Shown here in pieces: positions 1 to 6,459 of a stretch of 10,964 nucleotides of DNA. Under the pieces are notes generated by a model, which made no database searches, had not been told where the DNA came from, and saw only the letters and a list, made by a program, of their open reading frames with translations. Location of the stretch: positions 1 to 10,964 of the forward strand of contig CAZAKZ010000170.1 of NCBI GenBank assembly GCA_964485695.1, read 5' to 3'. The position numbers and the translations under genes were made by a program. The stretch comes from CAZAKZ01 sp964485695 (lineage in GTDB: Bacteria > Planctomycetota > JAFGQW01). Every line of letters starts with the position of its first letter. Position 1 is the stretch's first letter.

Positions 1-40
1 AGGGTGATCCATCGACTCAGCTTACCACCGGTCCGGTTAA

Positions 41-976
41 ATGGATACCCCAGTATGCAAAAACTCCTGGTATCTTCGTCCGCATCTGGACCACCACGCA
101 AAGAGGACGGTGTGTGATCTGGACGAGGCTCCCTGGAATGTGAGGCGGAGGCGGTTGTTACACGAGACACCCGATAGGCAGCCCATGAACGTCAGGCACC
201 GGGTCATGAAAATATGGAACGACTTCCGCGACCGGAGGTTTTTCTTTCGAGAACTGAACCGTTTCTCAGCTGTATTCGTCTGCTCGGAGCTCGAGGCGGT
301 CGATGTTCCGATCCAGGGGATGGTCTACGTGGCTCCCAACACGGTGGAGGTTCCTCAAGGTGAAGCCGACAGTGAATTTTCATCAGCTGGAAAACGCCGA
401 CTGTTGTTTGTCGGCAACCTCGACTACCCCCCGAATCAGGACGGACTGAGGTTCCTTGTCCATGAAATCTGGCCGGAGATTCACCGATGCTATCCGGACG
501 CCACGTTCATGATCGTGGGTCGACGTCCGCGGAAGGAAAGAGAGGAAGGCCTGCGTCGCCTCCTGAAAAGACCTGAATTCGAGGTTCGAACAGATGTGTC
601 TGACGTGTCTCCGTACTACCGTCAGGCAACCGTGTGTTTGGCTCCAATCCGGTTCGGCGGGGGGACGCGGGTGAAGATCATCGAGGCATTCGCCCACGGA
701 CGGCCTGTCGTATCAACGACGGTAGGATGCGAGGGCCTGGATGTGGTGCCGGGCGAGCACCTGCTCGTCGAGGATAATCCGCGGTCGTTTGCAGAACAGT
801 GCGTACGCCTGCTTCGTGACGCGGCGCTCGGCCGGCGCCTTTCGCGGGCGGGGCGCGATTTCTGGTCCAGGAACCACACGCCGGCTGCATTCGATCGCAT
901 CGTGATCACGGCCTTGAGGCGTCTTGGCGTGCCCGATCAAGGGGTGTGTCCGGGCGCAGATTCTGGGCGGGTCTGA
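41..976 (+). CDS. Family 4 glycosyltransferase, C-terminal two thirds; 5' end probably disrupted
   Basis: The C-terminal half is a clear GT-B, GT4-type nucleotide-sugar-binding domain: the strand LLFVGNLDYPPNQDG (residues 121-135), then APIRFGGGTRVKIIEAFAHG (201-220) with Glu215 in the donor-sugar position, followed by RPVVSTTVGCEGL. GT4 enzymes move a sugar from a nucleotide donor to an acceptor, typically in capsule or exopolysaccharide synthesis. At 311 residues it is short; related proteins are near 380-420 and carry a further N-terminal Rossmann region. The ATG at 41 directly follows an in-frame TAA (38-40) and has no Shine-Dalgarno sequence. Frame 1 from base 1 to the stop at 115-117 encodes a short stretch (VIHRLSLPPVRL) resembling the acceptor-domain segment that normally precedes the DLDE segment (residues 26-29). 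I infer that the gene began upstream of the window and is split by a frameshift. It converges on the minus-strand cluster and is probably unrelated to it. Confidence 0.75.
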   Translation: MDTPVCKNSWYLRPHLDHHAKRTVCDLDEAPWNVRRRRLLHETPDRQPMNVRHRVMKIWNDFRDRRFFFRELNRFSAVFVCSELEAVDVPIQGMVYVAPNTVEVPQGEADSEFSSAGKRRLLFVGNLDYPPNQDGLRFLVHEIWPEIHRCYPDATFMIVGRRPRKEREEGLRRLLKRPEFEVRTDVSDVSPYYRQATVCLAPIRFGGGTRVKIIEAFAHGRPVVSTTVGCEGLDVVPGEHLLVEDNPRSFAEQCVRLLRDAALGRRLSRAGRDFWSRNHTPAAFDRIVITALRRLGVPDQGVCPGADSGRV

Positions 977-1044
977 CTTCTGGAAAAAGGCACTGGAGCT
1001 TCCGGACGGGCCGGGTCAGCAGCCTGTGGATCAACTCTCGCGGA

Positions 1045-2772
1045 TCAGAACGGAGTATCCCCGGAGAGGTCCTCATCGGACTCCTCATGATCCCCGAAGT
1101 CCTGGTAGTCCTCGAGCCCCTCTAGACCCTCCAGGCCCTCCTCGAATATGATCTCCTCCAGCTCTCGCGACCGAATCTGCGGCAGCTTTTTCCACCGCGC
1201 GTCCCGGGTGAAGGGGTCGCCCAGGTCCAGCACCTCCCGTCGGTCCAGGTTCCAGACCCCGTTCCAGTCGCAGAGCGTCTTTCCGGCCTTGCTGCTTTTT
1301 CCGGAAAGCTCCCGCACCAGCTTGCCGCGGAGGCCCGCGCGCGTGGTGGCGGGCGGGGATTCCACGGCCTCCTCGATGGCCTCCACCCCTTCGAGGTGGT
1401 GGGTGAGCACACCCGCCCGGTCGAGGCCGGCGAAGATGCCATCCGGCCCCACCTGGCCGAACCGCGTGTCGATCTCGAAGAGCTCCTGCCTCAGGTTCAG
1501 GAAGGGCTCCAGGCCGTTCCAGTCCAGACCATGGGCTGCCAGCTCGGGCGTGAGTTGCTTCACTGCGACGGCCAGGGGGCCTCTCCTGGACCGGACCAGG
1601 TCCAGGAGAGGCCGGGGCTTGGACACCACGGGCACATCCTTGCTGCGGGCCGCAGCCTGGAGCTTTTCCAGCACGGGATTCCAGTGCTGCACTTTCTCCC
1701 AGGACATACCACGGCGGCGGACGTGGTCCGAGAACACCTGGGCCTTGATCCGCCAGTCCAGGACGCGGTCCAGGGCCTCCGGGGACTGCTTCAGGTGATC
1801 CAGCACCGTTCGCCACTCCCGGCATACGGCCACGGCCCACGGCGGCGTGAACCGCTGATCCAGGTTCGCTTCCACGCACTCGAGGTAGTGGCGCTGGACG
1901 GCCTCGGCCGTGGTCGTACCTCCGGCCTCCAGGGGCGCCTCCACCTCGCACCGCGGATCCGCGGCAAAGGCGCGCATGGCCTGGACCGGTGATTTCAGAA
2001 CGTTGCGACTCCCCGGCCGGAAGCCTCTCTCCACCAGCGACAGCACCAGGGCCGTGGTGCCCACCCGGAGCCCCATGGCCCGCTGGGAGCAGAGGCTCTC
2101 GCCGCAGAGCAGGTGCAGTCGATTGAACTGGCCGCGGGTCAAGGGCTCGTTCCTGGTGTGGAAGATACCCCGGCAGCACGTGGATTCGGATGAGACGTCG
2201 CAATGCATGTGGGGTGCCCGCGGCGAGATCACGAACCGGATGCCGGGGTGGGTGTTGTCGAAGCCGCCGGCTCCGGTGTAGATCAGCCGCGTCACCAGAT
2301 GGGGCAGGAGCTGGGCGGGCAGCCATCGCGGATTGGCCCGGTGGAGATAACTCTCGTGGCTTCCCCAGGTCGAGCCCGTGCCGCTGTAGTCGACGTTGCA
2401 CTTGTAGAAGGTCGCCCCGGAGACACCTGTTTTTATGTTTGAGCCGACCTCTTCCACCATGTCCCGGGCCAGGTCCGCCAGGACGCGCTCACCCGCCAGG
2501 AGGTATCGCACCAGTTCCACGGGCGTGGTGCACTCCGGGGTGCACAGCTCCGGATGGTTGCCGTAGTCCAGGTAGAACCGGGACCCGTTCTGGAGGAACA
2601 GACCCTTTCTCCGGCCCGGAAGGTTGGGCACCTTTCTCCGGGCCAGTTCCAGGAGGGCCGGCAAGGCCTCGGCGTTGAAGATCCGGGTACCCTGGCCGTT
2701 GAACGCCGTGAAGGCGTACTCCGTCTCCACGCCGAACAACCAGTGATTCACGCCGAAAAGCCACTGCTCCAC
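1045..2772 (-). CDS. pafA: PafA-like Pup ligase (glutamine-synthetase-fold carboxylate-amine ligase)
   Basis: A 575-residue member of the PafA/Dop family. PafA uses ATP to join the C-terminal Glu gamma-carboxylate of a Pup protein to substrate lysines. Visible family motifs: GVETEY (14-19, Mg/ATP-binding glutamates), QNGSRFYLDYGNHPE (61-75) with the catalytic-position Asp69, TPEC (78-81) and GSHESYL (137-143). The C-terminal domain has TTRAGLRGKL and CDWNGVWNLDRREVLDLGDPF, which match the PafA pattern rather than Dop, and no long insert separates GVETEY from the NGSRFY motif. The RDEPHAD motif of actinobacterial enzymes is degenerate (RNEPLTR). A Glu/Asp-rich tail (about 540-575), absent from mycobacterial PafA, ends the protein. 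The start is GTG at 2772, two bases after the Pup-like stop codon, with AGGAGG 13 bases upstream. A GTG at codon 8 is an alternative because the first 15 codons contain a 21-bp duplication. It is the last gene of the cluster. Confidence 0.87.
   Translation of the reverse strand: MEQWLFGVNHWLFGVETEYAFTAFNGQGTRIFNAEALPALLELARRKVPNLPGRRKGLFLQNGSRFYLDYGNHPELCTPECTTPVELVRYLLAGERVLADLARDMVEEVGSNIKTGVSGATFYKCNVDYSGTGSTWGSHESYLHRANPRWLPAQLLPHLVTRLIYTGAGGFDNTHPGIRFVISPRAPHMHCDVSSESTCCRGIFHTRNEPLTRGQFNRLHLLCGESLCSQRAMGLRVGTTALVLSLVERGFRPGSRNVLKSPVQAMRAFAADPRCEVEAPLEAGGTTTAEAVQRHYLECVEANLDQRFTPPWAVAVCREWRTVLDHLKQSPEALDRVLDWRIKAQVFSDHVRRRGMSWEKVQHWNPVLEKLQAAARSKDVPVVSKPRPLLDLVRSRRGPLAVAVKQLTPELAAHGLDWNGLEPFLNLRQELFEIDTRFGQVGPDGIFAGLDRAGVLTHHLEGVEAIEEAVESPPATTRAGLRGKLVRELSGKSSKAGKTLCDWNGVWNLDRREVLDLGDPFTRDARWKKLPQIRSRELEEIIFEEGLEGLEGLEDYQDFGDHEESDEDLSGDTPF
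1111..1137 (-). repeat. Degenerate 9-bp tandem repeat in pafA-like gene (three copies)
   Basis: Three 9-base units, ctcgagccc, ctctagacc and ctccaggcc on the + strand, encode Gly-Leu-Glu three times in the acidic tail of the ligase. The unit length keeps the frame. Confidence 0.75.
2728..2769 (-). repeat. 21-bp tandem duplication at the pafA-like 5' end
   Basis: Two adjacent 21-base units each encode two variable residues followed by WLFGV (residues 2-8 and 9-15). Only the second leads into the GVETEY active-site strand. One consequence is two possible GTG starts. Confidence 0.75.
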
Positions 2773-2774
2773 GG

Positions 2775-2981
2775 CTACTGGCCCCCCTCCTGGCGGTTTG
2801 CCCGGAGAAACGCCTCGCTGTCGCCGGACAGGGCTCGCTGGATGGCCTTGTCGGCGGCGGACAGGAGGTCCTCGCCCGCCCTCCGCATGGACTCGAGGGA
2901 CTCGAGGGATCCTCCACCCGGAGGATTCCCGGAACCGATCCTGCGCGTATTTTCAAGGTCTTCTCGTCTTCGGTTTCTCAT
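2775..2981 (-). CDS. pup: Pup/UBact-like small protein modifier ending Gly-Gly-Gln
   Basis: A 68-residue, charged, probably largely disordered protein: a basic N-terminus (MRNRRRED), a flexible Pro/Gly segment (PPGGG, 20-24), then a likely helix from about residue 27 to 62, ending EGGQ. Pup proteins bind the ATPase coiled coil through their central/C-terminal helix. They are joined to lysines through the C-terminal residue, which must be Glu; those encoded with Gln are first deamidated by Dop. This protein ends in Gln, so the adjacent Dop-like gene is expected to mature it. The ATG at 2981 is fixed by an excellent AGGAGGT 7 bases upstream. It lies 16 bp after the dop-like stop and 2 bp before the PafA-like start. 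Size, GGQ terminus and position between dop-like and pafA-like genes make the call firm. Whether it is closer to actinobacterial Pup or to UBact cannot be settled by eye. A 9-bp duplication gives the repeated SLE. Confidence 0.9.
   Translation of the reverse strand: MRNRRREDLENTRRIGSGNPPGGGSLESLESMRRAGEDLLSAADKAIQRALSGDSEAFLRANRQEGGQ
2890..2907 (-). repeat. 9-bp tandem repeat in pup-like gene
   Basis: Two exact copies of gactcgagg (+ strand) encode a repeated Ser-Leu-Glu at the start of the predicted helix. Confidence 0.75.
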
Positions 2982-2988
2982 GGTACTC

Positions 2989-2995
2989 ACCTCCT
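2989..2995 (-). promoter_or_regulatory. Shine-Dalgarno site setting the Pup-like start
   Basis: AGGAGGT on the minus strand ends seven bases before ATG 2981, immediately after the dop-like stop codon. It decides for the 68-residue product over longer in-frame versions that would run back into the dop-like gene. Confidence 0.8.
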
Positions 2996-2997
2996 GT

Positions 2998-4704
2998 TCA
3001 AAGAGTATCCAACACGTCATCCAAATTCGAACTGGAATCAAAGGCAGTCTCGGTCTCCTCCCGGGTGAAGGCCAGGGGATCTGCCAGCTCCTGCGTCCGG
3101 TACCGGGGCCAATATCCCCTCTCCTGTATGCGGAACCGGATCGAATCCCAGTCGACCCGGTCCACGCTCTCCCGCCCGCCCAGCCGGAGCAGGCGAGCGC
3201 GAGCATACGCACGGGTGTCCTCCGGCGGCTCCCGGAGGAAGTGGTCGATCCTCTCCTCGGGTACCAGGCGTTCCACGATGCCCTGGTTGTGGTAGGCCCA
3301 GAAAAGGCCCTCGCCCGGATCCAGGGAGTGATAGATCTGGTCGAGGTGCCTGAGCTCAGGCCCTCCCGGTGCCAGGCCGCGCGTCTCGGCCGCCCGGTCC
3401 AGAATGCTCCGCTTCAGGATCCAGTCGATGCGTCCCGCCAGGGAGGAGACGTCCGTGGCCAGCCGGGCCAGGGTGTCCTCCCAGAGATCCATGATCTCCC
3501 GGACCCGGGGCACCAGGCCGTCCGCCCGGCCCCGGGAAACGAACTGGCTCGCCCGGTCGAACAGGGCCCGCTGCATGTCCAGGGCGGTGTAGCGTTCCCC
3601 GGTGGCCAGGGGAGCCGTCCGCTGGAGGTCGGGGTCGGCGCTCCACACCTTGAGCGCCCGGACCGGATCTTCCAGCACCAGCCGGCTGTCCACGTATTCC
3701 TGCTCCACCATGGCCAGGATGATCTGGGTCACCCCCACCTTGAGGAGACTCGAGCCGTGGGCCAGGGTGCTGTCGAAGAAGATGACGTGCAGCCTGGCCA
3801 TGTCCTCCCGGGCGTGGCTCTCATCGCGGCTGTTGATGAGGGGGCGGTCGAAGGTGGTCTGCGGGCCGGTCAGGGTCTTGAAGAAATCGGCCCGCTGGGC
3901 GATTTGATAGTCCGTGTTTGGGTCAGCCCCGTTCCCGTTCGGACCGCCCACGGCCCCCTCCTCCACGCCCACCTTGCCCGCGCCGGTGAACAGGATGCTG
4001 CTGGCCAGGTACGAGGCCAGAAACAGCATATGGTGGAGCTTTCGCCGGAAGATGTTCTCGTAGCAGCGCCGGGTGATGAGGAAGTTCAGGTGGCTGCCGT
4101 AGGCGTTGCCCTTGCCGTCGCTGTTGTTGGCCAGGACCTTGATCTCCCGGCCCTCGGCCAGACCTTCGCTGGCCGCCCGGCGGGCCGCGCCGGCGATCTT
4201 GAGCATGGCGTGCCAGCAGGCCACGTGGTCGAACGCACTGATGACCTCGGGAATACAGAGCTCCAGGTGACCCAGGTCGATGTAGACGCAGCCGCCGTTG
4301 GTAGCGAGGAACTTCCGGCCCCAGTCCTGGAGGTTGATGGTGGTGGTACCATCGGCCTGAGCCATATCCTGCCAGGTGTCCGCCCAGAACGAGGTCCAGC
4401 TGGAGGAAGGCACGACGACGTCCGTGACGGTCGTTGCATCCGAGCCAGCAGCCGCACCGGCGGCCACGCCCGCGACACCCACGTTGTTCAGTTCCCCCTG
4501 CAGTTCCCCCTGCAGCACGCCCTGAATTTCATCCAGGAGGGCGCGGGAAGCGGACCAGCCCGAGCGGTTGTCTCCTGCTGTCCCAGTAATCCCTTCAGTA
4601 ATCCCTTCAGGTAATCCCAGGATGAAGTTGCCCAGCTCGATATCCGCACCACAGACCTTGGGCAGCACCGGGATCGATCCCCTCTTTTCCACCATTGCCT
4701 GCAT
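2998..4704 (-). CDS. dop: Dop-like Pup deamidase/depupylase
   Basis: A 568-residue PafA/Dop-family protein. Dop deamidates the terminal Gln of Pup and also removes Pup from substrates, using bound ATP as cofactor. Motifs: CGADIELGNF (18-27) at the metal-binding strand, NGGCVYIDLGHLE (136-148) with the catalytic-position Asp143, and NNSDGKGNAYGSH (193-205), which closely follows the Dop pattern. Further on are SRDESHARED, RLHVIF and DTRAYARARLLRLGG followed by WDSIRF, again Dop-like rather than PafA-like. About 105 residues separate the first two motifs, matching and exceeding the Dop-specific loop. This insert is Ala/Gly/Ser/Thr-rich and contains two 12-bp tandem repeats. Departures from the consensus are the first Glu of GxExE replaced by Asp, and GSHEN read as GSHLN. 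The start at 4704 lies 23 bp after the ATPase stop, with GGAAGGA rather distant upstream; ATG 4695 (Met4) is possible. Confidence 0.85.
   Translation of the reverse strand: MQAMVEKRGSIPVLPKVCGADIELGNFILGLPEGITEGITGTAGDNRSGWSASRALLDEIQGVLQGELQGELNNVGVAGVAAGAAAGSDATTVTDVVVPSSSWTSFWADTWQDMAQADGTTTINLQDWGRKFLATNGGCVYIDLGHLELCIPEVISAFDHVACWHAMLKIAGAARRAASEGLAEGREIKVLANNSDGKGNAYGSHLNFLITRRCYENIFRRKLHHMLFLASYLASSILFTGAGKVGVEEGAVGGPNGNGADPNTDYQIAQRADFFKTLTGPQTTFDRPLINSRDESHAREDMARLHVIFFDSTLAHGSSLLKVGVTQIILAMVEQEYVDSRLVLEDPVRALKVWSADPDLQRTAPLATGERYTALDMQRALFDRASQFVSRGRADGLVPRVREIMDLWEDTLARLATDVSSLAGRIDWILKRSILDRAAETRGLAPGGPELRHLDQIYHSLDPGEGLFWAYHNQGIVERLVPEERIDHFLREPPEDTRAYARARLLRLGGRESVDRVDWDSIRFRIQERGYWPRYRTQELADPLAFTREETETAFDSSSNLDDVLDTL
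4490..4525 (-). repeat. 12-bp tandem repeat in dop-like gene, first block
   Basis: Two exact copies of agttccccctgc and a third diverged one encode LQGE-type repeats (about residues 60-71) inside the Dop-loop-like insertion. Confidence 0.8.
4585..4618 (-). repeat. 12-bp tandem repeat in dop-like gene, second block
   Basis: Two exact copies of agtaatcccttc plus a partial third encode a Gly-Ile-Thr-Glu repeat (about residues 29-41) just after the metal-binding strand. Confidence 0.8.
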
Positions 4705-4727
4705 GACGCCACCCGTTCCTTCCTGGT

Positions 4728-6428
4728 TTATTGATCACTCAGATACCGGTGCTGCCGGTGTACGCGCCTGGGGGTCAGGTCCACGCGGGTCACAGCAAGG
4801 TCCTGGGGCATGTCCTGGAGGTAGTTCGAACAGTTGGCCCGCGTCAGGACCCGGGCTGTCTCCGCGAACACCTCCTCGCTGGCCACGAGGACGTCTTCCA
4901 GGCTGATGCCTCCTTCGCCGGTATCCACCTCCCGCGCACAGGCCCGTTCCCGGGCCCCGAGGGCGATGCTGGCGATGAGCGCGCCGCTGATCAGGTCGCC
5001 GGGGCGCACCGAACGGCGGGATCCGTCCGCAAAGGAAACGGACGCCAGGTCGCCCGCCCCGTTGGGGGAGAAGATGCGCGACAAGGCCGATTCGAAGATC
5101 TCCTGCCGGGCGGATTCGTTGTCGTGGCCATTGCCGTTCATCCTGTACGGCATGTCCGGTCTGAGGTGCTTTCCGAAGATCTCCCCCGAGGCCCTGCGAT
5201 CCGGGCGCGGCACGTTGATGATGCGGTCGGCCAGCCGCCCCGGACGCATGATGGCCGGGTCCACGGAATCGGGCCGGTTCGTGGCCCCCACCACCATGAC
5301 GTTGCCCCGGGACTCCAGGCCGTCCAGCTCGGCGGCGAACGCCATGAGGACCCGATCGTCAACCCGGGTCATGGAGGCGCCCCGGGTGGAGGAGACCGCG
5401 TCCACCTCGTCGAAGAACAGAACCACCGGAACGTCCGGATCCTGCTCGCCCGCTTCCCGGGCGATGCGGAACACCTCGCGGTAGTTCTGCTCGGACTGGG
5501 AATACCAGACGCTGTGGAGGCTTCCGGGCTTGATGTTCATGAATCGGCTGCGGCCCGATGGACTCAGGTCTCCGAGCCAGCTGGCCAATCCCTTGGCAAT
5601 GAGGGTTTTTCCCGTACCAGGGGGGCCCACCAGCAGCACCGAACCGGCCCGGCTGAGATCGTACTTCCGGGCCTTGTCCGGGTGGTCGTGCCGGAGTAGG
5701 ATGGCCCGCTTCAGCTTTTCGATCTCCTGGTCGAGGCCGCCGATGTCGTTGAATGTCTCCGCCGGCTTGCCCTCCAGGAACAGGCCCTCGCCCTTTGCGC
5801 TCTCCACCCGCTCGTAGGCCATCATGGAAGTCCGGCTCCACCGCACCAGGTTGCCCTGCTCGAGAGTTTCGTCCCCGAGGACCGCAGCGGCCAGAACCAC
5901 GATTTCCTCGTCGCGGGACCGGATCACCAGGCGGCCGTCCGCCAGGTGGCGGTCGAAGACGGCAGTCTCCCCCGGCGAGAGCACCAGGGATTTCCCCATC
6001 ACCATGTTCAGCCCCTCGTTGAGATAGACCTCATCGCCGCACCGCAACTCGGACAGCTCCACATCCTGGTGCACCGCCACCAGACGGCGGGCGTCGCGGT
6101 GAAGCACCTCGAAGCGCTGGCCGAAGGCGGTCGTGACGCTGGCCAGGAACGTGGCCACGTGCCAGGGAGGCGCGGTCAGCTTTTCCAGGAGCTCCCGCAT
6201 CTCTGCCTGGGTTGCCTTGGCGGCCTCCAGTGCCTCGCGCACCCGCGAGACTTCCAGGAGCAGGGACCTGTCCAGATCTCTGGACGCTTCCGGAGATTCG
6301 CCGCGCAGGTTGGACATGAAGTCCAGTCTCTCCTCTATTCTCCCATCAAGTCTCTCCCCGGTGGCATTTGCGCCGCCAAGCAGGCTCGCCAGCATCTGGG
6401 GCGGGATTCTTCTGCTTCTTCTGGCCAT
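4728..6428 (-). CDS. mpa: Mpa/ARC-like AAA+ ATPase (Pup receptor and unfoldase)
   Basis: A 566-residue hexamer-forming AAA+ ATPase of the Mpa/ARC type. Order of parts: a basic N-terminus (MARRSRR), a predicted coiled coil about 50-86 that in Mpa captures Pup, a beta-rich OB-type inter-domain region about 90-200, then the AAA+ module. The module has Walker A GPPGTGKT (268-275), Walker B VLFFDE (336-341), sensor 1 GATNRPD (381-387) and arginine-finger segment RPGR (395-398). The pore-loop region reads SVWYSQSE, with aromatic Trp308 and Tyr309 where most relatives have Tyr-Val-Gly. The C-terminus is RYLSDQ, without the GQYL or HbYX tail that docks Mpa/ARC onto the 20S proteasome. The start is ATG 6428, chosen for GAGGTGA five bases upstream; the GTG seven codons earlier has no ribosome-binding site. 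It sits 31 bp after the JAB gene and 23 bp before the dop-like gene. Confidence 0.9.
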   Translation of the reverse strand: MARRSRRIPPQMLASLLGGANATGERLDGRIEERLDFMSNLRGESPEASRDLDRSLLLEVSRVREALEAAKATQAEMRELLEKLTAPPWHVATFLASVTTAFGQRFEVLHRDARRLVAVHQDVELSELRCGDEVYLNEGLNMVMGKSLVLSPGETAVFDRHLADGRLVIRSRDEEIVVLAAAVLGDETLEQGNLVRWSRTSMMAYERVESAKGEGLFLEGKPAETFNDIGGLDQEIEKLKRAILLRHDHPDKARKYDLSRAGSVLLVGPPGTGKTLIAKGLASWLGDLSPSGRSRFMNIKPGSLHSVWYSQSEQNYREVFRIAREAGEQDPDVPVVLFFDEVDAVSSTRGASMTRVDDRVLMAFAAELDGLESRGNVMVVGATNRPDSVDPAIMRPGRLADRIINVPRPDRRASGEIFGKHLRPDMPYRMNGNGHDNESARQEIFESALSRIFSPNGAGDLASVSFADGSRRSVRPGDLISGALIASIALGARERACAREVDTGEGGISLEDVLVASEEVFAETARVLTRANCSNYLQDMPQDLAVTRVDLTPRRVHRQHRYLSDQ

Positions 6429-6433
6429 GAGAT

Positions 6434-6440
6434 TCACCTC
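6434..6440 (-). promoter_or_regulatory. Shine-Dalgarno site setting the AAA+ ATPase start
   Basis: GAGGTGA on the minus strand lies five bases before ATG 6428. No such site precedes the in-frame GTG at 6449, so the 566-residue product is preferred. Confidence 0.7.
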
Positions 6441-6459
6441 TGGATTCACTCGGATGGAT

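Noticed and set aside
977..1044. Convergent gap between glycosyltransferase and pafA-like gene as a bidirectional terminator
   Set aside because: No convincing stem-loop with a T-run was found on either strand.
1085..2401. Long open frame overlapping the PafA-like gene on the same strand
   Set aside because: Pro/Arg/Gly-rich composition typical of a shifted frame in GC-rich DNA; the PafA motifs lie in the other frame.
2554..4614. 686-codon open frame on the + strand opposite the pup- and dop-like genes
   Set aside because: It lies antisense to two clearly recognisable genes and shows no domain; codon bias of GC-rich genes leaves long antisense frames open.
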